Counted from the stretch's first letter, positions 38,701-47,834 are shown. The stretch is 64,000 bases of DNA from Paratinospora sagittata (GCA_035771175.1 CM069597.1:9459001-9523000); one strand, 5' to 3'. The notes: generated by a model from the sequence alone, not told the origin. Numbers and translations are program-made.

Positions 38701-39553
38701 TGCAGTTGTTACTCATAAAAATAAAAATAAAAAAGAAAAGCAAGAAACCCATTAAAGAAAACCAATATACTCACCATAAAGAAACCCGGAATATAAAACC
38801 CAAAAAAAAAAAAGAAAAAAAAAAGGAGTCCAAGAAAAGAAGTGAACTAACCAGAGGGTGTATAAACCTGCTCTCATCCTCACTCTTCTGCAACCAAACA
38901 TGCTCAAATGGCTGGTTTGAGTTATTAACCAATATATTAAACACTTCTTGAGGCCTCGGAATGGTCGGTATATGAAACGGTACACGTGGTCTTGCCATTG
39001 TTGTTGCTTTCTTGTTACTCGTAGTCGTCACCGACGGTAACGAACCCGAATTCCGTCCCGCCTCTGTTTCCGTTCCCCGACTACTATTCACCCCCTTCTT
39101 CTTCTTCTTCCCATAAACCAACTGAAACCCATCATCCATCATACCCATTGAACCCAACCCTCTCCCTCCTCCTTCCTCTTCTTTCTTCCTCAACCTTTGA
39201 AATTCATCCAAAGAAGCATCAAATCTCTCAAATATCTCGTCGTTTATATTAACAAGCCAATCATACGCATCGTCCGGATCATCAGCAGAAGGAAATGCAA
39301 ATGATTTCCCCCACAAAGAACTCGACGAACCGATGGTCGCCAACATCGACTCGGATTTCTCCGAAATTTCTCGAATTGGAGCTTTGAATTCGCTGAAATT
39401 GTAAGAGAAGTGAAACTCCTCACCGGAAGGAATACCTCTTGAAGAACCTGAAAGTTTTGCAACTGATGACGCTAATGGCCCCTTCCCCAACGCCTGCAAC
39501 GATTCCACCTTCTTCTTCGGATTCGAATGCTCCACATCCGACTCCATTTCCAT
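17236..39553 (-). CDS. RRP6L2: RRP6-like 3'-5' exoribonuclease (nuclear exosome subunit, EXOSC10/Rrp6 family), 14 exons
   Basis: Reading 5' to 3' on the minus strand the exons are 39553-38852, 38069-37911, 29290-29132, 29047-28964, 25708-25629, 25504-25454, 25335-25227, 21064-20982, 20818-20773, 20417-20330, 20193-20024, 18781-18416, 18328-18227 and 17886-17236. All introns are GT-AG and phases agree, giving 949 residues. The N-terminal region (1-234) fits the PMC2NT-type domain that binds the Rrp47-like partner. The DEDD-Y nuclease has Asp289 and Glu291 ([13 protein letters not shown]), Asp348 ([13 protein letters not shown]), and Tyr413 and Asp417 ([10 protein letters not shown]). An HRDC region follows (about 480-575), then a charged C-terminal tail ending GNRTATFR. 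The family trims rRNA precursors and degrades nuclear RNA. Length favours RRP6L2 over RRP6L1; the paralogue choice is inference. Introns 2 (8620 bp), 7 (4162 bp) and 4 (3255 bp) are swollen by transposons. Confidence 0.93.
18227..18328 (-). CDS. RRP6L2: RRP6L exon 13 (residues 700-733)
   Basis: 34 codons, [20 protein letters not shown] to LDPK. This is a block I recognise from plant RRP6-like C-terminal regions. Acceptor CAG, donor GTGAGT. Confidence 0.92.
18416..18781 (-). CDS. RRP6L2: RRP6L exon 12, acidic linker (residues 578-699)
   Basis: 122 codons of acidic, low-similarity linker. Its 3' end is inferred: a GTAAAG donor at 18415 gives an 87-bp intron and keeps phase 0 into the next exon. 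The open frame itself runs on to 18356. Confidence 0.8.
19462..19942 (+). mobile_element. TRIM-like miniature LTR element in RRP6L intron 11
   Basis: Two related direct terminal segments, 19462-19583 and about 19796-19942, both open TGTTAC. They share AGCTCTTGG, a C-rich tract, TTGCAA and TCTACCC in the same order. A tRNA-Met-like GGTATCAGAG follows the first segment closely (19588 onward). The internal part is only about 210 bp and non-coding. The repeats are diverged and no 5-bp target duplication was found. Confidence 0.5.
20024..20193 (-). CDS. RRP6L2: RRP6L exon 11, HRDC end (residues 521-577)
   Basis: Completes the split alanine, then [15 protein letters not shown] and [10 protein letters not shown] to KKGRLET at phase 0. 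Donor GTAAGG. Confidence 0.93.
20330..20417 (-). CDS. RRP6L2: RRP6L exon 10, HRDC region (residues 492-521)
   Basis: [19 protein letters not shown] and LPNKALLEI, the characteristic HRDC start of RRP6 proteins. It ends one base into an alanine codon. Confidence 0.93.
20773..20818 (-). CDS. RRP6L2: RRP6L exon 9 (residues 476-491)
   Basis: 46-bp exon encoding [15 protein letters not shown] after the split glycine. Donor GTAAGT. Confidence 0.92.
20982..21064 (-). CDS. RRP6L2: RRP6L exon 8 (residues 449-476)
   Basis: [16 protein letters not shown] onward. It ends with two bases of a glycine codon before GTTTGT. Confidence 0.93.
21065..23235 (-). other. Intron 7 of RRP6L, distal part; no gene
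   Basis: AT-rich intron sequence. A short stretch at 22552-22612 is the inverted counterpart of the left part of the MITE-like element at 27856-28260 (words GACACATCCCATACTCATG and AAGTGTTGACAA). Nothing else was recognised. Confidence 0.5.
23488..24155. mobile_element. hAT-type MITE, copy 1 (668 bp)
   Basis: Ends CAGTGTTGCCAAGGC and GCCTTGACAACACTG are inverted repeats. The flanks TTATTTGT and TTATTTTC are an imperfect 8-bp target duplication. Same family as 28373-28779. The interior has tandem ATGT microsatellite and two copies of a 138-bp unit. Confidence 0.8.
23717..24060. repeat. (ATGT)n microsatellite and 138-bp tandem repeat
   Basis: ATGTATGTATGT runs alternate with a unit containing AAAGAGAGAGGGACG, found at 23821 and 23959, so the period is 138 bp. 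A third partial copy follows. Confidence 0.85.
24276..25226 (-). other. Intron 7 of RRP6L, proximal part; no gene or element recognised
   Basis: AT-rich intronic sequence up to the donor of exon 7 at 25226. Nothing further was identified. Confidence 0.5.
25227..25335 (-). CDS. RRP6L2: RRP6L exon 7, Exo III motif (residues 412-448)
   Basis: [17 protein letters not shown] gives the Tyr413-x3-Asp417 catalytic pair. Ends SLLLE at phase 0; the next intron is 4162 bp. Confidence 0.95.
25454..25504 (-). CDS. RRP6L2: RRP6L exon 6 (residues 395-412)
   Basis: 51-bp micro-exon with split codons at both ends, encoding [16 protein letters not shown]. Donor GTAAAG. Confidence 0.92.
25629..25708 (-). CDS. 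RRP6L2: RRP6L exon 5 (residues 369-395)
   Basis: 80 bp starting [16 protein letters not shown] and ending in a split codon after TANK. The acceptor is CAG and the donor GTAACT. Confidence 0.93.
26227..26720. repeat. Diverged tandem duplication, unit ~270-280 bp
   Basis: Ordered matching words occur twice: AAAAGTTTTC, AGCCCTTCT..TATGGTTGTG (26334 and 26615) and TTAATTCAGTGATTC (26420 and 26689). The spacing of 269-281 bp indicates an old head-to-tail duplication in intron 4. Confidence 0.6.
26800..27180 (-). repeat. Possible RTE-type LINE remnant, minus orientation
   Basis: AACTAATGGAGTCGGCTACAT near 26817 is the inverse of the GTAGCC..CCAT signature seen at 24210. AACCACCTTAATCAATTTTC near 27083 fits the region upstream of it. 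No coding frame survives. Confidence 0.35.
27856..28260. mobile_element. MITE-like element with GTTAC...GTAAC ends
   Basis: The left end GTTACTCGAACTC and right end GAGTCTAGGTAAC are imperfect inverted repeats, flanked by AT on both sides. The internal word GGGTATGGGATATGTGTCCG near the left end has an inverted counterpart near the right end (ATGTACCCATATCCGACAC). Confidence 0.5.
28373..28779. mobile_element. hAT-type MITE, copy 2 (407 bp)
   Basis: Ends CAGTGTTGTCAAGGCG and CGCCTTGACAACACTG are near-perfect inverted repeats. The flanks GTGAGATC (28365-28372) and ATGAGATC (28780-28787) are an 8-bp target duplication with one mismatch. Non-coding, GC-rich at both ends and AT-rich in the middle. 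Confidence 0.85.
28964..29047 (-). CDS. RRP6L2: RRP6L exon 4, Exo II motif (residues 341-368)
   Basis: 28 codons, phase 0. [15 protein letters not shown] supplies Asp348 by position against yeast Rrp6. The intron before it is 84 bp. Confidence 0.95.
29132..29290 (-). CDS. RRP6L2: RRP6L exon 3, Exo I motif (residues 288-340)
   Basis: 53 codons, phase 0. [13 protein letters not shown] carries the first two metal-binding residues, Asp289 and Glu291. The exon ends KDPSKRK before a GTAGGC donor. Confidence 0.95.
29779..29998 (-). mobile_element. tRNA-derived SINE with 11-bp target duplication
   Basis: Read on the minus strand the element starts near ACCCCCAAGGGG. It has an A-box-like TTGGCTCGCTGG (29974-29985) and a B-box GGTTCGATTTTT (29919-29930) at normal spacing, and it ends in a poly(A)-like tail (T-rich 29781-29800 on the + strand). 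AGAGCAACCTC flanks it on both sides (29768-29778 and 29999-30009) without a mismatch. It lies in intron 2 of RRP6L, in the gene's own orientation. Confidence 0.88.
30239..30960 (-). pseudogene. L1-type LINE fragment (RVT zinc-binding region)
   Basis: Two overlapping minus frames, 30911-30462 ([19 protein letters not shown], then [29 protein letters not shown]) and 30514-30239 ([19 protein letters not shown]), form the end of an L1 ORF2. The frame changes between them. It is 5' truncated and inactive. Confidence 0.8.
30961..31701 (-). other. Intron 2 of RRP6L; no gene or element recognised
   Basis: Non-coding sequence with a C-rich run near 31310. The small frame at 31211-31450 has no recognisable motif. 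Confidence 0.4.
31882..32169 (-). pseudogene. hAT transposase C-terminal (dimerisation) remnant
   Basis: The minus frame reads [19 protein letters not shown] and [16 protein letters not shown], the hAT dimerisation block found in plant TTF/ZMYM1-like transposases. It is only about 95 codons long. The rest of the protein is gone, replaced by the foldback arm. Confidence 0.85.
32323..33581. repeat. Long foldback: two ~550-bp inverted arms with ~154-bp spacer
   Basis: Left arm 32323-32872 and right arm 33027-33581 are inverted copies at roughly 85-90 percent by eye. Matching landmarks include GAGCGACGTTCTGTTGTTGC, CTAGAGTGTCTTTTGTTCTA and GCTAATTGGCTTGTAGGA. The spacer has its own 14-bp perfect inverted repeat (CTTGATTTTCCAAT). 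RNA from either strand could form a long double-stranded hairpin. Confidence 0.9.
33590..35017 (-). other. Intron 2 of RRP6L; unassigned non-coding sequence
   Basis: Frames near 33948-34181 and 34161-34400 show no known motif. Nothing else was identified. Confidence 0.4.
35018..35195. repeat. CCCGACC/GGTCGGGT-type dispersed repeat
   Basis: Words such as CAACCCGACTC, GGTTGGGTTGGG, GGTCGGGTTGG and GATCGGGTCGAG alternate on both strands. Similar to 16664-16765. Confidence 0.5.
35300..35470 (-). repeat. Left member of an inverted pair around TTTAGTCCCAC
   Basis: On the minus strand it reads TTTAGTCCCACGTTGG with AAAGAAGCCACTC and AAATAGGAGGCC downstream. The counterpart at 37060-37180 has TTTAGTCCCACATTGAG, AGAAAGCGGGAGCC and TATAAAAGCCTCC on the + strand. 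Both look like promoter-proximal LTR sequence with TATA-like boxes. Confidence 0.4.
35471..37059 (-). other. AT-rich intron 2 sequence; nothing recognised
   Basis: Very AT-rich with many short poly-A/T runs; no coding potential. It lies between the two inverted TTTAGTCCCAC members. Confidence 0.5.
37060..37180 (+). repeat. Right member of the inverted TTTAGTCCCAC pair
   Basis: TTTAGTCCCACATTGAG is followed by GGGAGCCGC and CCTATAAAAGCCTCC, a TATA-like arrangement. See 35300-35470. Confidence 0.4.
37204..37450 (+). repeat. Diverged ~126-bp tandem duplication
   Basis: GGAACTTG..TCCCAAATA occurs at 37204 and 37330, each followed by a GGACCATG..AGTATTTRTTGT block. The open frame 37235-37456 runs across the repeat and is unlikely to be a gene. 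Confidence 0.55.
37911..38069 (-). CDS. RRP6L2: RRP6L exon 2 (residues 235-287)
   Basis: 53 codons, phase 0 at both ends, from [10 protein letters not shown] to LQNVDEFA. It joins exon 1 (IHPL) and leads into the first catalytic exon. The intron that follows is 8620 bp. Confidence 0.92.
38852..39553 (-). CDS. RRP6L2: RRP6L exon 1 (residues 1-234)
   Basis: ATG at 39551-39553 begins MEMESDVEH. The exon encodes a serine-rich start, a [18 protein letters not shown] segment typical of plant RRP6-like N-termini, a basic GKKKKKG patch, and PRPQEVF...SRFIHPL. It ends before a GTTAGT donor at phase 0. Confidence 0.92.
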
Positions 39554-39564
39554 CGCTTTTTCTT

Positions 39565-39708
39565 TAGGGTTTTGGCTACAGGTCGATATGATCGATTAGG
39601 GTTTCGATTAGCGTTATAGTAAGCGTGGAAGAAAATCGAAGAAAGTGAAGATTTTGTTGATTTTAAAGTTTCTTCGTTTCTTGAATAAAAAATGTGTAGC
39701 TAGGGTTT
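39565..39708 (-). promoter_or_regulatory. Three telo-box motifs (AAACCCTA) in the RRP6L leader
   Basis: AAACCCTA on the minus strand at 39565-39572, 39597-39604 and 39701-39708. Telo-boxes are frequent near the start of plant genes for ribosome biogenesis and translation, which suits an rRNA-processing nuclease. Confidence 0.6.
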
Positions 39709-39765
39709 AGTGCCGCGCCATTGAATAATAGCTAGGAGAGAGAGAGCTGTTTTTAAGAAAAAAGC

Positions 39766-39772
39766 TTTTATA
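39766..39772 (-). promoter_or_regulatory. Probable TATA box of RRP6L
   Basis: TATAAAA on the minus strand, about 215 bp upstream of the start codon. A CT-rich stretch (CTCTCTCTCTCC) lies just downstream, as at many plant start sites. Confidence 0.55.
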
Positions 39773-39837
39773 TGGAATTCATTTACGGGCTTCGTCTGAC
39801 ACAGGTTCTGAAGTGCACAAGCGCTGAGTACCTGACC

Positions 39838-39847
39838 GGCACGTGTC
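39838..39847. promoter_or_regulatory. G-box / ABRE-like element upstream of RRP6L
   Basis: GGCACGTGTC with a CACGTG core, about 70 bp upstream of the TATA box. Such sites bind plant bZIP and bHLH factors. Function here is inferred from position only. Confidence 0.45.
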
Positions 39848-39849
39848 AA

Positions 39850-40739
39850 TCATTCCTCTTCCACTCCTGATAAAGTGAAGTTGATATTTTGTTTTTCTTT
39901 TCAACTTCAGAAGTTGATATTTTGTTTACTGCACAACACTCTACGTATTGAGAAACTAGTTGTGTTATTAAAATCAAATCAATTTGTAAAAACAAATGTT
40001 AATAAAAAAAATAAAAATAAAAACCTCAGTCATTAAGGATCGATAAGTGAGAAATATTTTCTTATAAAATTTAGTTTTTTTAAAAAATAATTTCAAGTAA
40101 ATTTTTAAATAAAATTTTCATAATTGATTGATTATATGTTAAAAAATATTTTTTTTGCACTTATTTAATACAAAGAAAATAGAAAATAAAATGCTTCATC
40201 AAATGTAAACATAAATATTATCAATAATGCTAAAAAAAAAATCATAAGAAAATTATATTTTTTTCACCCGGTGAAAAAATAATTGGGTCGAGAAATTTTT
40301 TTTTGAGAAAATATTAACAATGAAACACACAACTTTTGTAAGATAATAACAATTTCTTTATCAGTCAAATAGGCCTAAAGTAAAGAGTAGCATGAATATT
40401 TTTAAACTATTAACCTAAAAACCTTATTTTCCTCTCATGGTGTGTAGATTGAAGACATCTCACAAAATGAAAGGCTACCATCAATTATCAACAAAAACCA
40501 CATGTACTCAACTCAACACAACCAATAAAACACACAGTGATACACATGCATATAAAAATGATTACCCAAGAGTCAAAAACCATATTATTAAACTTAGTTA
40601 ACCATAAAACTTGAGGTGTCGACAACAATGGCACCACAAAAAAACATAAAAGAGCTAGGGTCAAAACAACTGACTCATCAAAAGAGCCAAATCTACAATC
40701 ATGGAATAAATACAAATAATGTCCATAACTAGAACAACC
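39850..40739. other. Upstream intergenic region; no gene recognised
   Basis: AT-rich with poly-A/T runs. The frame at 40488-40715 has no recognisable motif. Confidence 0.45.
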
Positions 40740-41560
40740 AAATGACGTCGTTTTTAAGCATTTTTGGCAACCCCGCCGTCCCTAGAATACTTTTAGTCCA
40801 GGAAGCTCAAGTCCCACTTTGGGCGCCGATAGGCTATCATTGTCCTAATGTCACCCATCCCCTTGTAGCACCCTTGGTCTTTTCCCTTTTTGCGCACCCT
40901 CTCGATCTCTTTCCATGCAATTTATGCGATATCCTCCATTTTTGTCGACCTTTTGCCAAATCCTCTTCACTCTTTTCTGCTATCCGCCAAGCCCTAGCGG
41001 CCTTCCTTTCATACTTGACATTTTGTGTGAACAACTCCTTAATGACCTCGTGCTTTTCTGAGAGACGTCAATCGCAATCATTATGCACCTCTTTTAATCG
41101 GACCTTGAACTTATCACGGAGAATGCTCAATGCATAGATAGCTTGAGAAGAAAAAAAAAACAATGTTCAAAACCTATAAAAGACTTTGACAAACACATGA
41201 GAGATAAACATCAACAAAGGTACCTAGGTGTGTTGCACGAGTGAATCGTCCCACAAAGAGTCAAAATCGGCTATGCGGATCTCTTGTGCCTTCCCACTCT
41301 GAACCCCCACCTTTGTGCCCCCATTGACATACTCAACAAAATTAATTTCTTCCTCCATAGGGATCAAATAAGGCGACTGGCATGGAACCTTTTGTTCCTG
41401 TTGGGAAAGCTACCCCGAGAAGCCTTCTTCTTTCCTATCCCTAACGACAAAGCGTGAAGGACTAGATCGAAAGTGGGTTCAGACGGTGGAGGAGTAGAGC
41501 CAACCCTGCTAGACTGAGCAGAAGCGAAGTTAGGGGACTTCCAAACCATCATCTGCCTGT
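40740..41560 (-). pseudogene. Broken coding fragment of unknown family
   Basis: Minus-strand pieces look like protein-coding sequence: a start at 41360 (MEEEINFVEYVNGG...FDSLWDDSLVQHT), then, after a plausible intron ending CTTCTCAAG near 41145, IYALSILRDKFKVRLKEVH. An in-frame TGA follows, then RLSEKHEVIKELFTQNVKYE and a basic lysine-rich end near 40840. An earlier serine/proline-rich frame is at 41552-41364. I do not recognise the family. The helical, charged sequence could come from a transposon accessory protein or a captured host exon. Confidence 0.4.
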
Positions 41561-41800
41561 GCGAACTTGAATCTTTTTTCGGCCTTTGCTAGAGGAGGAT
41601 CCATCCTTAGTTTGGCAGGTGGGCAGTCTGACCTCTCAAGAAGGCTTGACGAGCTTAAATGTGAGGGTTTTGAAATGAGAAACAACTTAAAGTCAGATCG
41701 AACAACAATAATAAATAAATAACATGAGAACCTACAATTGCCATTAATTTACTTGGAAAGGGAGGGGAGACAAACACGACCAAGACTGAAGCTTGCCACT

Positions 41801-43862
41801 TGTCGCGACCCCTTCTCGAGTGACGTCACGATCGGCACAAAAATCCAAGTATGTCATACTCTGACATACCTGAAACCCTGTGAGCCTTCTAATACACCAA
41901 ATTTTCTAAAAATTCGACAAAGTATCCCCATAAAATGAATAAAATTACAAGTCCAAATGTCACCTGATAAAATAATATTCAATTTCCACAAAATAATAAT
42001 TTCATAGCATATCAAACATCCACATGATGTGTACTGATTTTCATCTCTCATATAAATTTCATGAACATCCCATATCTCATCACATATCCGTATCAAGATT
42101 CTCTAATCCAAATCACTCACATAATTATAACCTCATAATTACACATTCAACCAAATTACCCATCTAGATGATAAAATATAAATAAGATGTTAATTAGTAT
42201 ATATATTCATCAAAATACAAAGTTTATAACTTCTCTAAGAAAACATACAACCAAGAAAATATAGGAGTCTGCAACTCCTCACAAGCCTTGTTTTTTTCTT
42301 TAGAATCTTTACCTGAAATATTGAAGAAAATAGAGCGAGCAACCACAAGCTCAGTAAATATTTCTTACTATGGTATCATATAGGCATCTATAAAGAACAT
42401 GTTTATTTCAAACAATTAAAACAAACATATGCAGTGATCAAATAATATGATACATGTTCAACATATAATGATTCAATGCAATTTCTTTTTAAAAAAATGC
42501 AATATCATTTGAAAGTCATCCATCTCCTTCCTTCTAAGTAATTGAATGAGTCTGCTCCTCATGTGCACCAATGAGGAGTGCATCGACCTCAAATTACCAA
42601 TTTATCAATTACGTCATTTCTACATCTTTTAGCTCATGTCGGGAATGCACCAACCAGGATTACTAAAATAGTCAATTTTATGAGTTTGTTCTCTAAGATT
42701 TAGACCTATAGAAATATTTTTTCATGTCAATGACCAATTTAAGTACATCCATATTGACATGCTCCTATGCATCAAAATCGTTTCATGATTTTAAATCAAA
42801 TAAACATATCATAACATGCATATCATTCCAAATCAATTTCATATAAAACAATGTCATATAAGAAAACCAAAGTAAAGAAATACTCACAGTATAGGACTTT
42901 CCAAACCTAAGTCCTTTTACCATCACTACGATTCAAATCCACTTTAGCCAATCCAACAAATCTTATTGTTTCAACCTGTCACATTAATTCCATATAATAT
43001 ATATCAATTTCATATGTTCCTATTCATTTCACAAAATTAATACTTTTCAATTCACATATCTAATTTTTTTAGCCCAATTTGAGTCTCATTCATACATGAG
43101 GACTCTTCAATACTGTTTCTATAATTAGTCTAAGTATTTCCATAATAAATACCAGTGAAAATAATTATTTCATATCATCATAATCAATTTTTAATTCATT
43201 ATACTCATTTTATCATTTAATTCTTAACTTTCGAATGCTCATAATTAATTACCAAAATTCCATTCAGTTTAAAAATTTCATGAGGACATCCCAAATATTT
43301 TACATAATCACATAAAATATTTCTACGACAAATAACAGTAAAAATGGATTCTCCAACCACGTTTTCATTAATTTTCATATTCGCCTTATTTACCAAATTC
43401 ATTCAGATCATTTCTAAAAATATCCATCGATATCCAAAAATTCAAATTTTGGCATCGAAACATTTGAAATTCAGTTCTCTACCATTCTATGGTCTTAAAT
43501 TGGAATTTCACTAGAGTTAAACATGGTTTCAAAGACTTTCAGTGTCAAATTTAGCTTCCGCGCGGTTGTACCGGCGCTAATAATACACATAGACACAAAC
43601 AAATCACATATCTATAATCTACGCAACTATAGGAGTCAAAATATATCATTTTTACATTTTCCACTCAAAGTGGGTCAAAACCCCATTTTTTCTTTTTTCT
43701 TTAACCCCTTTCATGCACTCAAATTCAACCCAAATGACATACATACACATGCATACATAATTCACATACAGAGACGACTTCCAAGTACTTATACACGTAT
43801 TATACACTTCGGTATACGTATAAGTCAAAGTAGAACTTTGACCAAAAGTATGGGGTGTTACA
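41801..43862 (-). repeat. 3' LTR of G1 (2062 bp)
   Basis: Read on the minus strand it opens TGTAACACCCC and ends GGTCGCGACA, comparable to G2's TGTAGCACCC and GGGTCGTGACA. A purine-rich AAGTTGGGATAT lies just before it on the minus strand, as a polypurine tract should. Confidence 0.75.
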
Positions 43863-46848
43863 ATATCCCAACTTAGGAAATTTCGCCTTCAAAATTGAAA
43901 TCAAGGAAAATATAATTGAAGTGGTGAACAAATTAAAAAACTATTCCCGCATTTGATTTTCACGTTTCTAGGTTTGCTCTATATTATAATGTAATCGCCA
44001 TTTGACCTTACCAGTAGAATCTACTTATTCCTAAGCTCCTAAACTCTGCTAGCTATGATCCGATTTGGCTTTTCCAAATATGTTGTGTCCTCCCCAACTT
44101 ACATTTGAGCCACATCAAAAATGTGTGTTGGGTCTGGATATTATTTCCTCAGTATAGATACATGGAATACATTATGAACATTAGTTAACTGGGGTGGCAG
44201 AGTAAGCCTGTATGCTAATAGACAAATCCCTTCAAGGATGCCATATGGGCCAATCAACCATTGAGAGAGTTTCCTTTTCACCCCATATGACCTTTCTGTG
44301 GTGAGACCTCCAATCAAATACGGTCGCACACAACATATGACGATCTCTGATGTTTAACAAACAACTTTCTTATCTAATCTTATTTAATCCTCTTTGTGTA
44401 AACTATAATAACATATGGCCCCAATAACCGCAACTCCTCATCTTAAATCGCATAAGTTAGAAATCTGCAAGGTCCACCACATAGAACCTCATAGGGTGCC
44501 TTTCATATACTAGCCTGATAACTATTAGTATACACAAGTTTACATAGATAAAATATTCACTCCAACTTCCACCAAAACCCTAGTATACAAGACCTGAGCA
44601 TGCTCTCAAGCATTTAAATCACTTTCTCAGTCTGTCAACCAATATGAGAATAACATACAATACTGAGATAGAGAAGGGTCCCAAATAGAGTTTGCATCAC
44701 CCGCCAAACTCTCAATATAATCCTCAGATCTCAATCTGATATAATAACCACGACAACCCCATACAATCTCACTATCTCAAGTATATATAATCTGCTCAGT
44801 CTATTAACAGAGTTTCTGGTATTCATTAGAAGAAATACATAGATTTGTCAGTCCATCAATGACCATCCAAATGCATCATATCAACCCAAAACCCGTAAGA
44901 CACCATTTGATTCTCATTATCATTCAACACAATCCACATTGCCGATTCAAGACTCATAAATACCGATATCAAGATCATATTACCATAAATCCTTAACTCT
45001 CTGAATATGAGCTTCAGTCAATTGAACAAGCATCTAAGCACAAATATCATGGGAGAGTGTACTCATAACTGCAACTCAAACTCTGAAACAACCACCACTA
45101 ATGGCCAACTGGCAGTTGCCAATCCAGTCTCAACCTATTTCCGTGCTTAATGCATCAACAACAACACTGACATCTCCCAGGATAATACTTCAATGTGAAG
45201 TCAGAATCCCTTGGAAGTTCTTGCCACATTTATACCTCATATTCATATTCTTTCTGATCAAACAATCATTTCAGACTCTTATAATCTGAAATAGTGTAAT
45301 ACTTTCACTATAGAGGTAGAGCCCTCACAATTTCAAAACAAACACTACTGTAACCAATCCCAAATCATGCACATGATAGTTATTCCCATGCACCATCAAC
45401 TATCTAGATACATAAGCAATCACCCTATCATCTTGCATCAACACATAACTCAGACATGAATGTGATACATAAATCACCATTAATTTTTCTCAAGTCTGGA
45501 TATACTAACACTAGTACAATAGTCAATTCTTTTTTTTTTCCAATTATGTGATAGCTTCCTCATATACAACCGTTCACACATTTAAAGCATTTTTTTGGTT
45601 AGCTTAGTGAGTGGAGTAGCTAGCTTTAAGAATCCCTCCACGCACCTTCTATAATATTCAGCTAATCCCAGAGAATTTCTAATCTCTGTCACTGAATTCA
45701 CTTTTTGACCAATCTATGATCGCTTTGACCTTTACTGTATTTTAAAAGATACCATTTAGTCTAACCACGTGGTCAATAAATTCTTGTCTCATTTATCCAA
45801 ATCTTGCATTTACTGAGTTTGGCACGCAATCTGTGCTCTCTCAGTGTCTACGATATAATCATGAGGTGCTATTTTTGTTTCTCTCAAGTCTTGGAATAAA
45901 TGAGTATGTCATTACTAGAGACTATAACATGATCAAGATATGGTTCGTATACCCACTGCATCAAACTCATTAATACAATTTATGTATTAATTAAACCAAA
46001 AGGGTAATTCCAGACATTTACAACTTCCATATCCAGTCCTAAATAGTCTTCATTATATCATTTTTCTGAATACTTAACTGATGGTGCCTAAAGCACAAAT
46101 TGATCTCAAAGAAAATGTGGCTCCATTCAATTAATCGAATTCAACCATCTATCCATGGTAGATGATATTTACTGCCACCTTATTCACTTACCGATAATCT
46201 ATACACAATTATAACCTACTGTACTTTATTTTTACATTATCACAATGCTCTCCAAGGTGACATATTAAGGATAATAAATCTTTTTTTTCTCCACCAACTC
46301 CTTTAACTACACCTTAAATTTTCTGGAATTCCTTAGGTGTTTTTTACATGATGGGATGGAGATAGGGATTATACTGGCATTAGTTTTATAATGCCATCAA
46401 TCTCCTGTTTAGGTGGTAATCTTTATAAATCATAAGAAAACACACCAGGGTACTTACCATAGAAATTTCAATCAACTGAATACCTCAGTTTCTTTCTCCC
46501 AACGGCTTTATAATAATCATATTCTCTGTCTCCTCATCAATTGCCACCCTATCTTAGGTAGGAGGCTTCGAGGAAATCAATCCTCGATACTCAAAATGAG
46601 GATTATCTTGTCATTTAGAATATTACTTCTTTTCAGAGAAACACTCCACCTGGGCAAGATAGGTGGCCAACTAGCGTATACTCAATAGAGTATCAATTTC
46701 CAAAAAAATTCATATTCTAAAATCAATAATTATCTCATAACCCTCATATTTATCACACAATGTTCACAAACCGAATTGAGGTAGATTCTCTCCTGTAACT
46801 GTTCTCAAAATTAATAATGTACCAATCCTAACAGGAGATAAATACAAT
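43863..46848 (-). pseudogene. G1 pol remnant (integrase to protease)
   Basis: 44329-44141 keeps the integrase C-terminal GPF/Y-like module (LAYRLTLPPQLTNVHNVFHV). At 45381-45480 the RNase H region matches G2 in wording (CATGCACC..., GATGCATCA-like). At 45660-45700 the RT end reads as in G2. No domain has an open frame; decay includes many indels. Confidence 0.75.
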
Positions 46849-47219
46849 CCAACTGTTGAACCAATTATCCTAATGTCCCTTACAAGACTATGTCCCTTAT
46901 GTGAAAGATACTTTGATGATTACAAACTACATTTTGTTTATGATAATACTGCACGCATGACATATCTAATCCTACTTGAAGGTTTCAAAGAATCAATGAT
47001 GCATAGTGGACGTGTTCTCAAGATCTACTTGAAGACCATGATCATTTGAAGATATATATATATAATTGTATGATTAGATTGTGTTTAGGTTGTAGAATCT
47101 TCACTATCATATGATTCAACAATATGCATGAGAACATGATTTAGTCAAACTGATTTTCGATCATTTGCATAGAATTTTCTATGTTTGATTTAAATGAAAA
47201 ATCCAAAACTTTTTTTAAG

Positions 47220-47620
47220 TGTTCATCAAGACGTTAATGTCTTAGCAGAGCCCTACTGGACTTGGTAAGTCAGGACGTTAATAATGTTCAAGGTTGAATT
47301 GTACTTATTCATCAGGACGCTCACTTTATCAGTAGCGGCCTCATTTAAGTCAACCTGTGAATTTGTCAGGACGCTGATTCAGAATCAGCTCGCCAATTGT
47401 TTTCAAAGTTTTAAATGTTTTAACTTTTAGGACGCTAATCGTCATTCAACGCACTTACTGTTTTTACGAGTTAAAATATCAAGACGCTCATCGTTTAGAA
47501 GCGCCCTTATGTTTTTTCAGTTGTTTTAAATTGTTTTAAAATATAAGGACACTTACTTGTTAGTAGAGCCCTCGTGACTTTAAATATTTTAAAATAAGGT
47601 AGGACGCTAATTGTGGATTA
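47220..47620 (+). repeat. U3 array of GC-rich imperfect palindromes in E1
   Basis: Repeated AGGACGCT/AAGACGCT words alternate with AGCGCCCT/AGAGCCCT words about every 50-70 bp, continuing after E1b at 50283-50450. AGGACGCT is the near-complement of AGCGCCCT, so adjacent words can pair. Confidence 0.75.
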
Positions 47621-47834
47621 ACATGTTGGTCAACCAAGAGGGGGGTGAATTGGGTGTGATGGTCAATTATAAAAATATCTTCCAATAACTTAGTGATGTA
47701 CTTGAGTATATTGGAATATGATGCAAATTAGAACACATACTAAAATGCAAACGTGAGACATAGATTTATAGTAGTTCGACCAAGTCTACGTCCACTACCT
47801 AATCTCCCAATTAGGATTTTCTCAATTCACTAAC

